A stretch of DNA of 64,000 nucleotides from an uncultured Agathobacter sp. (GCA_934359755.1 CAKRLV010000008.1:1-64000); one strand, 5' to 3'; positions 43,920 to 54,157 are shown, counted from the first letter of the stretch. A program made the numbers and translations. The notes: a model not told the origin generated them from the letters alone.

Positions 43920-44115
43920 GGTCTTCGAAAAAGGCGTTACTGACGAAAATACATGCAAAAATATGTTAAAAATCTATAAAAAAGGTTATTAATAAATTAA
44001 TTTAAGTAAAAATAACCAATAAAATTAATTTTAATTATATAAAAATATTATTTAAAATTAATCAATAATAAGTTAACATTTTAACTCGTAAAATAAAATT
44101 TCAAAGGAGCAGGGA

Positions 44116-47100
44116 ATGAAGAATAAAGTGATTAGAAGATTGCTGACATGCATGTTGGCAGCGACGATGTTGGTAACATCAGTTAATGTATCGGGAATTA
44201 CAATGCCTGTAAGTGTGTACGCAGAAGATGCCGGCAGTATAATGGCGAGTGGAAATTACACGTTTACTTCGAGTAATGATTGGGATGAACAATCTGAAAC
44301 ATTGAATTTGGATGTGACAACTACGGAAACTCCAGAGGTAGGAACTAAACTGGAAATGGATATATTAATTCCGGCAGATAGTGAGCCGAAGTTTAGTAAT
44401 ACTATCAAAATGAAATGTGTGCTGAGACTTGGAAGTGACTGGACATGGGTTCAATTACAGAAACTACCAGAGGTTAGTGCTTCGGATTTTAAAGATAAAA
44501 TTACAGTGAAAGGAAAAGAATATTACAAGGCAACAGTTACTGCAACACTTGATGAAATGGTAGGTGCTAATGATGCTAATGGCAACTGGAAAGACGAAAT
44601 TTCATTCGAAGAGGTTGTTAAGGAGAGTGTTAATGCTGTAACAATTCAATTCGCAGGATATAAGTGTGACTATAGTGGTGAAATCGCAATAACAAATGCA
44701 AAATTAGTTGCACCAGAAAGCAAGGGACAGGAGACTCTTCTTAAAGAGTGGAACTTTGATGATGGTATTGGAAACTGGGAGAATGCAGGCTGGGATTATC
44801 AGTACAAGGGAGATCCGGTAACTACTGAGAGCCAATACAACATGCTTAAAGTAAATGTAGATTATAGTAAGGAAAAAGATAATAGCTGGAGTCAGATTGG
44901 AGTCCGCGAATGGGGCAATATAGATGTTATGGGTTCTACAAAGACAACCTTTGATTTATATTATGATCCAAACAAGCTGGATGGTTCATTAGCTATAAAA
45001 GAAACTTTGCAGTATCAAGATGGAGAAAAATATCCAGAAGCAGTATCTACCGAGGCGGCGGTTGACACAGACTCAGCGGTGGCATCGGATGTAAGTGAGC
45101 TTTCAGGATGGAAAAAAGCTACAGTAACAATAACATACGATGAGGTAACAAAGGATATCTGCAATTCAGTTTTGTGTATTGTCGGCAAGAATACTACATA
45201 CACAGGTGCACTTTATATTGATAATGTAAAGATTATCAAGGAGGCACCAGGTGAAGATATTTATGTAGATGTAACAAAGACTGCGACTGCAAAAGCTATC
45301 TCATTATCAGGAAATACTCTTACGACATATGATAAAGATGGAACAGCAAAGGAATCTGCCTTATTTGATAGCATCAAAATCGTAGATTCAAATGCGAATG
45401 ATAAAACAAAAGCAACATACGCTTACCTTGAGGCAATCGGAAAGGCTGACAGCATTATTTTTGGACATCAGAATGATACATGGCACAAGGCAGGCAGCTT
45501 AAAGACATCAAATTCAGATACAGTAGATGTGGTAGGAAGTATTTCGGGTATAGTAGGTATTGATGCATTATCTCTTACGGGAAATGAGTATTCTGCAAGC
45601 AGATATAATTCTGAATTGAAAGAAGAATTGGAAGGAGCGGAAGCAGCAGCTTTGCCGGAGACACCGGAAGGAAATGTACAAGCAGCTGCAAAACTTACAA
45701 ATTATAATATAAAGCAGGGAGCTCTTATCACATTATCAGCTCATATGCCAAACTTCTCACAGGTGGAAGAACGTAAGGATTATGATGCTGCTACAGATCC
45801 AACATATGCAAAATATGATTTCTCGGGTTACACACCGAATGTAATCAAGGGTGATGTAATGAACGAAATCTTACCAGGTGGTAAATACAATGAGCAGTAC
45901 AGCGCATATCTTGATATGATTGCTGATTATGCAAAGCAGGTAGATGGAGCTATTTTATTCCGTCCATTCCATGAGAATACAGGAAGCTGGTTCTGGTGGG
46001 GCAAGGCATTCTGTGATGCTGCTACATATAAGAATGTATACAAGTACACAGTTGAGTACTTAAGAGATACCAAAGATGTGCACAATATCTTATATGTATA
46101 TGGGCCAGGAAGTGAGGCAGCAAGTGTAAAAGAGTATGCTGAGCGTTATCCGGGTGATGATTATGTAGATATGGTAGGATTTGATATGTACCATTCAAAC
46201 CCTACAGATGGTGATGCATGGTTTGACTCATTTAAAGCAGAACTTAATGTGGTTGATACTTTTGCAAAAGCACATAACAAGCTTATTGCTGTGACAGAGA
46301 CAGGTGCTGCCAACAGCGCAGACAAGGGGGATAATCAGACTGCTTTACACAAGACAGGTAATCAGCAGAAAGACTGGTATAACACAATGCTTAATGCAGT
46401 ATCAGGAACAAATGCATCATACTTCCTTCTTTGGGCAAACTTTGGAAAGAAAGATGGATTCTACACACCATATGTAGAGTCTGTAAAGGATAATGGAACA
46501 AAGCATGGTCATGAGATGATGGATAATTTCATTGACTTCTTCAATGATTCGAGAAGTATATTTGCATCAGAACAGAAGGATGCATTAGAAAAGGTATATG
46601 GACTTACAGTAAATGCAAATGAAATATCATCAGAATCAAAAGGATACATTACAGCACCAGTATCAGGAAAGAGAATTCTTGAAGCTGTAAAACTTACTGC
46701 AAATGTATCAAAAGCAGATGGCAAAAAAATTAAGTTTGTATGTACAAACGCTGATAAGAAGGTCGAACTTACAGCTGTAAAATCTGGAGAAATAAGTACA
46801 TATGCATCACAGCTTACAGCAGAGGTACTTGCTTCACTTGGAGAAGGGGTTGGTACAATCAGGCTTTATGCAGATGATGCAGAGCTAGATTCAATTAAGG
46901 CAATCTTTAATATGGCAGAGCCGGAAAAAGATCCATATGAAATAGATGGATTTGAAAATTATTTTGGAGAGGATTCACTTCTTCAGAAAGATTGGGCAAC
47001 AAACAAAGATTCAGGATGTACGATTGATGTCTCTCTTACTAACGAAGAAAACAAGCATTGCGAAGGTGATTATGGTCTTCAGTTTTCGTACAACGAAAAA

Positions 47101-48273
47101 GTTGGTGGATGGGCAGGAGCAACTATCTCCAAAGAAGTAGACTGGTCAGATTGTAATGCACTCAGACTTTGGACAGATCCAAATGGCAACAAGCAAAAGA
47201 CTGTTATCCAGATAACAGCTGGTGGCAAAGAATACGAAGTATATCTCAATCAGTTTGATGAATACTTAAATGCCACAAAGCCGCTTTATGTGACTATTCC
47301 ATTCAGTGCTTTTGTTGACAGGGATGGAGATGGACCAGAGGGAGGACTTTCAGAGCTCAAGCATGATATTCAGTCATTCGGTCTGTGGGTTAACCAGATT
47401 GGTACCGAAGCAGTAGAGGGGACAATCTACTACGACAAGATTACGGCTGTATCAACAGACAAGACACAAGTAACATTCTCTGAGACAGAAAATGATTCAA
47501 ACCCAGGCGACAATGGAAATCAGGGAGACAACCAGAATCCAGGAGACAATGGAAATCAGGGAGACAACCAGAATCCAGGAGACAATGGAAACTCAGGCAG
47601 TAGCGATAATGACAGCAATGGTTCAAATGCAGGAACTCAGCCAGGCACAAGCCAGCCAGGTACAACACAGCCAGATGCTGGAAACCAGCCAGGAAATATA
47701 CAGCCAGACGAAGGAAACCAACCGGAGACATCTCAACAGAAGGCAGGCAAAATTACAGGAGTTAGGGATTCATATACACGAACTATAGGAAGCAAATCAT
47801 TTGTATTAAAGGCAAAGGGAACAGGAAACATATCTTACAAGTCTTCTAATACAAAGGTTGCTACCGTAGATTCCAAAACAGGTAAAGTAACTGTAAAATC
47901 TATCGGAAGAGCCTATATTACTATTTCATCTTCTGAAAACGGAGTGTATAATAAGGCTATAAAGAAAGTGCTAATTACAGTAACACCTAAGAGTGTATCA
48001 AAAGTGGATGTCAAGTTATCTAAGAATAAGAAAGCTAAGATTTCATGGAGAAAGCAGACAAAGATAACTGGATATGTTGTATCATATTCTACTTCAAAGA
48101 ACTTTAAGAATGCGAAGAATATCAAAGTCAAGGGTGCCAACAAGAAATCATATACAATAAGCAAGCTTACATCTAAGAAGACTTATTATGTAAGAGTGCG
48201 TGCATACAAGAAAGTAAATGGAAAGAACATCTACGGTTCGTGGAGTAGTGTTAAGAAAATTAGCATAAAATAA
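44116..48273 (+). CDS. Secreted multidomain GH26 endo-beta-mannanase
   Basis: A 1385-residue extracellular enzyme. Signal peptide to about residue 36 (VYA/ED). Then two CBM27-like mannan-binding domains (about 45-200 and 205-375), GH26 catalytic domain (about 420-832; acid/base E620 in FRPFHENTGSWFWWG and nucleophile E728 in VTETGA, 108 apart as in Cellvibrio Man26A) and an Ig-like spacer. A CBM23-like domain (about 937-1115) and a Gly/Asn/Pro/Gln-rich linker with repeats follow. The protein ends in a Big_2-type domain (1210-1292) and an Fn3 domain (1293-1385). No LPxTG anchor. It resembles the R. intestinalis CBM27-GH26-CBM23 mannanase. AAAGGAG precedes the start. Confidence 0.95.
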   Translation: MKNKVIRRLLTCMLAATMLVTSVNVSGITMPVSVYAEDAGSIMASGNYTFTSSNDWDEQSETLNLDVTTTETPEVGTKLEMDILIPADSEPKFSNTIKMKCVLRLGSDWTWVQLQKLPEVSASDFKDKITVKGKEYYKATVTATLDEMVGANDANGNWKDEISFEEVVKESVNAVTIQFAGYKCDYSGEIAITNAKLVAPESKGQETLLKEWNFDDGIGNWENAGWDYQYKGDPVTTESQYNMLKVNVDYSKEKDNSWSQIGVREWGNIDVMGSTKTTFDLYYDPNKLDGSLAIKETLQYQDGEKYPEAVSTEAAVDTDSAVASDVSELSGWKKATVTITYDEVTKDICNSVLCIVGKNTTYTGALYIDNVKIIKEAPGEDIYVDVTKTATAKAISLSGNTLTTYDKDGTAKESALFDSIKIVDSNANDKTKATYAYLEAIGKADSIIFGHQNDTWHKAGSLKTSNSDTVDVVGSISGIVGIDALSLTGNEYSASRYNSELKEELEGAEAAALPETPEGNVQAAAKLTNYNIKQGALITLSAHMPNFSQVEERKDYDAATDPTYAKYDFSGYTPNVIKGDVMNEILPGGKYNEQYSAYLDMIADYAKQVDGAILFRPFHENTGSWFWWGKAFCDAATYKNVYKYTVEYLRDTKDVHNILYVYGPGSEAASVKEYAERYPGDDYVDMVGFDMYHSNPTDGDAWFDSFKAELNVVDTFAKAHNKLIAVTETGAANSADKGDNQTALHKTGNQQKDWYNTMLNAVSGTNASYFLLWANFGKKDGFYTPYVESVKDNGTKHGHEMMDNFIDFFNDSRSIFASEQKDALEKVYGLTVNANEISSESKGYITAPVSGKRILEAVKLTANVSKADGKKIKFVCTNADKKVELTAVKSGEISTYASQLTAEVLASLGEGVGTIRLYADDAELDSIKAIFNMAEPEKDPYEIDGFENYFGEDSLLQKDWATNKDSGCTIDVSLTNEENKHCEGDYGLQFSYNEKVGGWAGATISKEVDWSDCNALRLWTDPNGNKQKTVIQITAGGKEYEVYLNQFDEYLNATKPLYVTIPFSAFVDRDGDGPEGGLSELKHDIQSFGLWVNQIGTEAVEGTIYYDKITAVSTDKTQVTFSETENDSNPGDNGNQGDNQNPGDNGNQGDNQNPGDNGNSGSSDNDSNGSNAGTQPGTSQPGTTQPDAGNQPGNIQPDEGNQPETSQQKAGKITGVRDSYTRTIGSKSFVLKAKGTGNISYKSSNTKVATVDSKTGKVTVKSIGRAYITISSSENGVYNKAIKKVLITVTPKSVSKVDVKLSKNKKAKISWRKQTKITGYVVSYSTSKNFKNAKNIKVKGANKKSYTISKLTSKKTYYVRVRAYKKVNGKNIYGSWSSVKKISIK
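47500..47593 (+). repeat. 36-bp in-frame linker repeat, about 2.6 copies
   Basis: Units at 47500, 47536 and 47572 (partial) encode NPGDNGNQGDNQ within the linker of the GH26 mannanase. The copies are nearly identical, indicating recent duplication that lengthens the flexible linker. Confidence 0.9.
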
Positions 48274-48279
48274 TAATAC

Positions 48280-48310
48280 AGACTATCTCTCAGTTACTGG
48301 GAGATAGTCT
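48280..48310 (+). terminator. Hairpin after the GH26 gene, weak terminator
   Basis: AGACTATCTC (48280-48289) pairs with GAGATAGTCT (48301-48310). No T run follows, so partial read-through into the mutarotase gene is likely. Confidence 0.6.
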
Positions 48311-48385
48311 TAGTGTGTTTAGGAAAGCAGCTATTCATAGACATGAATTACCAGCAACAAGACTAAAAGAAAGCGAGGTACGGAA

Positions 48386-49258
48386 ATGGAAAAAGTAAGT
48401 ATCAGTAATGAACAAATCACTATCGAGGTGAAGACACACGGAGCGGAGCTTGTGAGTCTTGTAAAGAATGACAGCAAAAGAGAATATATGTGGTGTGGAG
48501 ATGCAAAATACTGGGGAAGAGTATCGCCAGTCCTTTTTCCATTTGTAGGAAAACTGGAGAATCAGAAATATACTCATAATGGAATCACATATGAGAATAT
48601 TCCCCAGCATGGATTTGCAAGGGACAGTGAGTTTAAAATAGTAGAACAGGCAGAAGATACATTATGGTTTGAACTTATCAAAGATGAAAAATGGAGCAAG
48701 AATTATCCATATGATTTTACACTTCGTATTGGGTATCGCATAGAGGGCAGCAGTGTTCATGTTATGTGGACTGTCATAAATGACGGAAAGCAGAAACTGC
48801 ATTTTTCAATAGGTGCTCATCCTGCATTTGCATGCGAGAATGGTATCGCTGGATGTTCACTTGATTTGCACACGAACAAAGAATCACTTGAGTGCGGAAT
48901 CCTTAATGAGAACGGAGTTCTTAAGAATCAGACCGTCGCATATCCTCTTTCAAATGGAAGATTGGAACTTACAGACAATCTGTTTGATGATGATGCACTG
49001 ATAATTGACGGAAAAGGAATCAATACAGTTACACTTTCTGATAAAGGGGATAAGCCAGTTCTTCAATTGAAGTTCGATACACCACAGCTTGGAATATGGT
49101 CGCCTGCTAAAGTACATGCGCCATTTATATGTATTGAACCATGGTATGGAAGATGTGACCGCGAGGGCTTCGATGGAACATTGGCAGAGCGTGAATATTC
49201 AAATAGCTTAGAAGCAGGACATTCATTTAATAAGGAATATGTTATTGAAATCCTATAA
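48386..49258 (+). CDS. Aldose 1-epimerase family protein (mutarotase-like)
   Basis: A 290-residue cytosolic protein of the galactose-mutarotase superfamily, closest in look to LacX-type aldose epimerases. Marks: THGAELVSLVKND, RVSPVLFPFVGKL, PQHGFARDSEF, FSIGAHPAFAC (catalytic-site His region) and CIEPWYGRCD with the probable catalytic Glu. It likely equilibrates alpha and beta anomers of the sugars released from mannan, such as galactose or mannose. GAGG precedes the start. It lies between GH26 and GH36. Confidence 0.85.
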   Translation: MEKVSISNEQITIEVKTHGAELVSLVKNDSKREYMWCGDAKYWGRVSPVLFPFVGKLENQKYTHNGITYENIPQHGFARDSEFKIVEQAEDTLWFELIKDEKWSKNYPYDFTLRIGYRIEGSSVHVMWTVINDGKQKLHFSIGAHPAFACENGIAGCSLDLHTNKESLECGILNENGVLKNQTVAYPLSNGRLELTDNLFDDDALIIDGKGINTVTLSDKGDKPVLQLKFDTPQLGIWSPAKVHAPFICIEPWYGRCDREGFDGTLAEREYSNSLEAGHSFNKEYVIEIL

Positions 49259-49351
49259 ATTTGGACATAGCTTACAAATTGAAAAGTGATATTCTGTGCA
49301 GTATTAATAAATTAGTGTATGTTTAGGTAAAAAAAATAGAAAGATAGAAAA

Positions 49352-49384
49352 TTAGCTTGAAAATTAGCTAAATTTTAGTATAAT
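49352..49384 (+). promoter_or_regulatory. GH36 promoter overlapped by candidate operator
   Basis: TTGAAA (49357-49362) and TATAAT (49379-49384), 16 nt apart. TTAGCTTGAAAA and TTAGCTAA (49352 and 49364) lie over the -35 box and spacer, a position suited to repression. The leader to ATG 49611 is about 220 nt. Confidence 0.6.
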
Positions 49385-49390
49385 ATTAAT

Positions 49391-49610
49391 ATATTAGTCA
49401 CCGCCCCCCTATATGAGTATTTTTAGTCACGTAAGGGACGAGAAAGCACTGTCAAGTGCGGAAATGCGAATATCAGGGGAGAGGGGACAGAACGGTTACT
49501 TTATATACAATTCAACCTAAAACCATATGCATCATATGGAAAATATACAAGCTGATAATCAGCTCAGATGTAGAATAGAGATAATAAATATAATTATTGG
49601 TGAGGATAAT
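49391..49610 (+). other. Long GH36 leader with GC-rich, G-rich island
   Basis: In an AT-rich region, 49395-49500 holds a CGCCCCCC run, a GCACT-GTCA-AGTGC hairpin (49446-49459) and GGGGAGAGGGGAC. It matches no riboswitch that I recognise, but looks structured. Confidence 0.35.
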
Positions 49611-51776
49611 ATGAATATTAATTTCAACGAAAAAGAGAAATATTTCAAAATAGATACATGCAATACAAGTTATATCATGGCAATAGTTGATGATGAGAAG
49701 TTCCTCGGTCATGTATATTATGGAGAGAAAATCTTTGATGATGATGTGAGATATCTGATGAGAACTGAGGAGAATCCATTTACTCCAAGTAAGAACAACA
49801 GAGACAGAAGTTCATTCTTAGATAGTTTCCCGGTTGAGTATTCGGGTCACAATGTCGGAGATTACAGAGAAAGATCACTTGAAGTAGTAGCTGCTGATGG
49901 AAGTAACGCAGTATCACTTTTCTACAAATCACACAGTATATATAATGGTAAGAAGAAGCTTGTAGGACTTCCAGCAACTTTCGCAGATGATGATAAGTGC
50001 ATGACTTTAGAGATTCATTTAGAGGATCCTGTACTTAAGGTAGAAGCAGTACTTTATTATAGTATTTTTAAGGACAGTGATGCGATTGCAAGAAGCGTTA
50101 CCGTTCTTAATAACAGTGATTCTGAGATTAAGCTTACAAAAGTCATGTCTATGTGTATGGATATGGATGATGAAGATTACAGAATGCTCACTCTTCATGG
50201 CTCATGGGCGAGAGAACGCCAGATGGAATACAGAGAGATTGGTCACGGCAAGCAGAGTGTAGGTTCTACAAGAGGTGAGTCTTCGCATCAGGAGCATCCG
50301 TTTGTAGGTCTCGTCGAGAAGAATGCTACACAGGAAAGTGGAAGAGTATACGGAATTCATTTTGTGTATTCTGGTAATTTCATTGCGCAGGTAGAGAAGA
50401 ACCAGCATGATATGCTTCGCGTTGTTATGGGAATTCATCCTGACAATTTCTGTTTTTGCGTTGAGGCAGGTGGTAAGTTCGTTGCACCGGAGACAATCCT
50501 TGTTTTCTCAAATGAAGGACTTGGCAGAATGACACGTACATATCATGATTTATATAGAAATCATCTCATAAGAAGCCCATACAAGAATCAGAAGAGACCT
50601 ATCCTTATTAATAACTGGGAGGCTACATACTTCGATTTTGATTCAGATAAGCTCATTGCCATCGCTAAAGAGGCAAAAGCACACGGAATAGAGATGCTTG
50701 TCATGGATGATGGCTGGTTTGGCTACAGAAATGATGACAATACAAGCCTTGGAGACTGGCAGGTTAATGAGGGTAAGATTAAGGGCGGTCTTAAGAAGCT
50801 TGTTGATGAAGTAAATAATATTGGTCTTAAGTTCGGTATCTGGTTTGAGCCGGAGATGATTTCTCCTGATTCAAATCTTTACAGAGAACATCCTGACTGG
50901 GCGATTGCTATCGAAGACAGAACACCATGCCGCTCAAGAAATCAATATGTTCTTGATTTGAGCAGACAGGAAGTGGTAGATTATGTATATGAATGTGTGG
51001 CTAAGGTTCTAAGAAATGCGAATATTGAATATGTCAAATGGGATATGAACAGACAGCTTACAGATGTAGGAGATGGCGAACTCATGCACAAGTACGTGCT
51101 TGCAGTGTACCAGTTGCAGGAGAGGCTTATAAAGGAGTTTCCTGATTTACTTTTAGAGAACTGCTCAGGCGGTGGCGCGAGATTTGATCCTGGAATGCTC
51201 TATTACAGTCCACAGATCTGGTGTTCAGATGATACGGATGCAGTCGAGAGACTTTCAATTCAGGAAGGAACGTCATTGTTATATCCATTATCTACAATGG
51301 GAGCACATGTATCTGATTGTCCAAATCATACAGTTGGCAGAGTCACACCTTTTGAGACCCGTGGCAACGTAGCGCTTGCAGGTACATTTGGATATGAGCT
51401 TGATATCACGAAGATTGCTGAAGAAGAAAGAGAGCAGATACCTAAGCAGGTAGAGATGTATCACAAGTACAATGATCTGGTAAGAGAGGGCGATTATTAC
51501 AGAATAGCATCATACAGAGAAAATCATTTTTATGATTGCTATGCAGTTATCGCAAAGGACAAGACAGAAGCGCTTGTCACATATGTGCAGGTAAGAAATA
51601 AAGCGAATGCTCACAGCACAAAGATAAGAATCCCTGGACTTGTAGCAGACAAGGTATACCAGATAGAAGGTATGGAAGGCTCTTTCCATGGAGATACTTT
51701 GACAAAAGCAGGCGTAATCGTAGAAAGATTATGGGGCGATAATCAGTCCAGACTTATACATATTATGGAAAAATAG
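49611..51776 (+). CDS. GH36 alpha-galactosidase
   Basis: A 721-residue cytosolic enzyme removing alpha-1,6-galactose from imported galactomannan oligosaccharides. Full-length GH36 (about 720-745). Marks: NNWEATYFDF, VMDDGWFGYRNDDNTSLGDW, GIWFEPEMI, nucleophile D478 in YVKWDMNRQL, the ENCSGGGARFD stretch and the acid/base aspartate within WCSDDTDAVER (540-543). No signal peptide. Start ATG 49611 with TGAGGA upstream; the extension to 49527 has no site. The LacI gene follows after 11 bp. Confidence 0.95.
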   Translation: MNINFNEKEKYFKIDTCNTSYIMAIVDDEKFLGHVYYGEKIFDDDVRYLMRTEENPFTPSKNNRDRSSFLDSFPVEYSGHNVGDYRERSLEVVAADGSNAVSLFYKSHSIYNGKKKLVGLPATFADDDKCMTLEIHLEDPVLKVEAVLYYSIFKDSDAIARSVTVLNNSDSEIKLTKVMSMCMDMDDEDYRMLTLHGSWARERQMEYREIGHGKQSVGSTRGESSHQEHPFVGLVEKNATQESGRVYGIHFVYSGNFIAQVEKNQHDMLRVVMGIHPDNFCFCVEAGGKFVAPETILVFSNEGLGRMTRTYHDLYRNHLIRSPYKNQKRPILINNWEATYFDFDSDKLIAIAKEAKAHGIEMLVMDDGWFGYRNDDNTSLGDWQVNEGKIKGGLKKLVDEVNNIGLKFGIWFEPEMISPDSNLYREHPDWAIAIEDRTPCRSRNQYVLDLSRQEVVDYVYECVAKVLRNANIEYVKWDMNRQLTDVGDGELMHKYVLAVYQLQERLIKEFPDLLLENCSGGGARFDPGMLYYSPQIWCSDDTDAVERLSIQEGTSLLYPLSTMGAHVSDCPNHTVGRVTPFETRGNVALAGTFGYELDITKIAEEEREQIPKQVEMYHKYNDLVREGDYYRIASYRENHFYDCYAVIAKDKTEALVTYVQVRNKANAHSTKIRIPGLVADKVYQIEGMEGSFHGDTLTKAGVIVERLWGDNQSRLIHIMEK

Positions 51777-51787
51777 AGGATTAGACA

Positions 51788-52810
51788 ATGGCAAAAGCAG
51801 TAAAATTAGCAGATATAGCAAAAGAATTTGGAGTAAGTACAGTTACTGTCTCTAAGGCACTTTCTGGACAGAAAGGTGTCAGTGAAGAAATGCGTGAGAA
51901 AATTGTTAATCTTGCTGATGAGCTTGGGTATAAGCAGCCGTCCGCTGCGAAGAGGGAAAAACATGAAAAGGGATACAATATTGGAGTACTTATCAGAGAA
52001 AATTACTTTGATAAATATAGTTCTTTTTATTTGAGTTTATATCAACAGGTGAGTGCTAAAGCGGTATCGAAAGGAAGCTTTACATTATTAGAGACAATCA
52101 GTGAGAATGTGGAGCATGAATTAGAACTTCCACAGCTTGTCAGGGAGGATAAGGTGAATGGACTTATTATTATAGGGCGTTTATCGGATGAGTACCTTGA
52201 TATGTTGGAGAAGAAGTCGAAAGTGCCTCTTATGTATGTGGATTTCAGTGACAACAAGGGAGTAGCCGATGCCGTAGTTTCTGACAGTTATTATGGTGCG
52301 TATACAATTACAAAGTATTTGCTGGAGGCAGGACATAAGGATATAGCCTTTGTTGGAACTGTGCTTTCTACAAGTTCAATCACTGACCGATATCTTGGAT
52401 ACACCAAGGCTTTGATGGAATACGGGATTGAAATTAAAAAAGACTGGGTGATTGATGATCGATATATCAGTACATGTATGATTGATGAAGAGAAACTGTT
52501 ACAGATACCTGAGCATATGCCGACTGCTTTCTTCTGTAACTGTGATCTGGTAGCCAGCATGCTTATAAAGAAGCTTGAAAATGCAGGCTATAAGATACCA
52601 GAAGATGTATCTGTAGTTGGATATGATAATTTTCTGTATCCTGGACTTTGTGATGTTGAGATTACAACATACGAAGTTGATATTAAGGAGATGGCAAGAC
52701 GAGCAGTGAATAACCTCATTAAGAAGATGAGTGGAGAGAAGTACAAACATTCCATCATAATTGTTGAGGGACATCTTGTTGAAAAAGACAGTGTAAAAAA
52801 TTTAAAATAA
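51788..52810 (+). CDS. LacI family transcriptional regulator
   Basis: A 340-residue repressor with the LacI helix-turn-helix at residues 4-24 (VKLADIAKEFGVSTVTVSKA) and hinge, then a periplasmic-binding-protein-like effector domain (about 62-340). It is cotranscribed with the GH36 gene (11-bp gap; AGAGGA spans the GH36 stop). By position it should control the mannan locus, with TTAGCTAA-type sites the best candidates. The inducer is probably a mannan-derived sugar. It converges on the next gene with a 2-bp gap. Confidence 0.92.
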   Translation: MAKAVKLADIAKEFGVSTVTVSKALSGQKGVSEEMREKIVNLADELGYKQPSAAKREKHEKGYNIGVLIRENYFDKYSSFYLSLYQQVSAKAVSKGSFTLLETISENVEHELELPQLVREDKVNGLIIIGRLSDEYLDMLEKKSKVPLMYVDFSDNKGVADAVVSDSYYGAYTITKYLLEAGHKDIAFVGTVLSTSSITDRYLGYTKALMEYGIEIKKDWVIDDRYISTCMIDEEKLLQIPEHMPTAFFCNCDLVASMLIKKLENAGYKIPEDVSVVGYDNFLYPGLCDVEITTYEVDIKEMARRAVNNLIKKMSGEKYKHSIIIVEGHLVEKDSVKNLK

Positions 52811-52812
52811 TA

Positions 52813-53730
52813 TTAATCGGCGCTGATAAAGCCGTGAGTTCTTGTGGTACGATACTGTAATGGTGTCATACCACAATTTTTTTTGAACAGATTGATATAG
52901 TGTGTAGGATTTTCTATTCCAACAGCTTCTCCAATTTCGTGTATTGTCAGGTTGGTATCTGTAAGCAGAGTCTTAGACTTTTCTATCCGCAGTTTGTTGA
53001 GATACTGGATAGGTGAGATGTTCATAGCCTTTGAGAAGTCATGGCAAAGTCTGTATTTATTTACACCGATTCTTTCTTCTAGTGATTCTAAAGTATGCAG
53101 ATTGTTATATTCTGATTCTAATATAAGTTTCAATGTTTTTACATGTTTTGGGAGTTCAACATGTATGGCGTTATCTGAAGCAAGCTGGTTATAAAAAGCA
53201 AATTCAGCAATTATATCAGTGAAATATTTGAATATGAGGATGTCTGAATTGTCAGACGCATCGATGAAGGTTTGTTTCATATTACTAATTGTCTGTTCAA
53301 GATAGTTTGAACAATTATTCTGTATCAGAAAATCTCTACTGTCAGTTACGCGTGAGGAGAGATACCTTAATATATCTCCAGTAAAGAAAAATACATCCTC
53401 CAAGTAAGGTGTTTTGAGACTCTGGAAACTTACAGGAAAATCCAGCGGTATGATAGTGAGTGTGTTTTTTGAAAGTTCATAGTCCTGTGATTTGATAGTA
53501 AGTCTGGCTGCACCATTTTTTACATGTGCAAAGAGAATATATGGCATAGGTTGAACTGTGCATGATGAAGAAGCGTTCATCTCTATCTCGACACATGCAT
53601 GTATATATGGAAAAACAGAATTTTTAATAGAATTCCTGTTGCGTATAAAATTATTTTTGTTTTTATGAATGTTTGTAGAGTGAAAATTTATATTTTCTAT
53701 GAAAAATTTTTCGGTTAATAGTTCGTTCAT
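52813..53730 (-). CDS. AraC family transcriptional regulator
   Basis: A 305-residue protein with a C-terminal AraC DNA-binding domain of two helix-turn-helices (about 200-300: LEERIGVNKYRLCHDFSKAM and IHEIGEAVGIENPTHYINL, then GMTPLQYR). The N-terminal sensor domain is cupin-like but not strongly matched. GAGGGGG precedes the minus-strand ATG. It diverges from the binding-protein gene across a 427-bp AT-rich spacer, so it probably activates that transport operon. It is the second AraC regulator in the locus. Confidence 0.88.
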   Translation of the reverse strand: MNELLTEKFFIENINFHSTNIHKNKNNFIRNRNSIKNSVFPYIHACVEIEMNASSSCTVQPMPYILFAHVKNGAARLTIKSQDYELSKNTLTIIPLDFPVSFQSLKTPYLEDVFFFTGDILRYLSSRVTDSRDFLIQNNCSNYLEQTISNMKQTFIDASDNSDILIFKYFTDIIAEFAFYNQLASDNAIHVELPKHVKTLKLILESEYNNLHTLESLEERIGVNKYRLCHDFSKAMNISPIQYLNKLRIEKSKTLLTDTNLTIHEIGEAVGIENPTHYINLFKKNCGMTPLQYRTTRTHGFISAD

Positions 53731-54157
53731 GCGATTTTTACCCCCTCATTTCTTTTGACCCTTTAATCATAGTATAAAACAAAAAAATGGTTATTTGAAG
53801 TAAAAATATCAGTAAAAAATATTAGTTGATTAAAAATTAACTAAAATAAATCTTTGCAGATATGGCACTAATTAATTGAAACTTTAATTAAACTAAAAAA
53901 CAAGATAATAAAAAGGCTAATAAATTAGCTAATAAAATTTTAATTTGTTAAAATTATGTATAAAATACACAAAAAAATAGGCTTTTTAACTTATAAATTA
54001 GCGTTGTATATGTGAAAAACGTCAAAAAGACATAAAAACACAATAATGACATATAAACAACAATAATATATGATGACTAAAAAATAAACTAAAGTATAAT
54101 TAAATTAAGCTACAAAAAAGCAAATAAACCAAATTAAAAAAGGAGGAACATTTTATT
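53731..54157. promoter_or_regulatory. AT-rich divergent control region with repeated operator-like motifs
   Basis: No ORF here. The motifs seen are TTAGTT-N11-AACTAA (53822-53844, inverted), a TTAATT-rich dyad near 53873-53890, and GCTAA-TAAA-TTAGC containing TTAGCTAA (53916-53932). The last matches sites ahead of GH26 and GH36. The region must hold promoters for both the AraC gene and the transport operon; I could not single out a clean -35/-10 pair in such AT-rich DNA. Confidence 0.5.
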
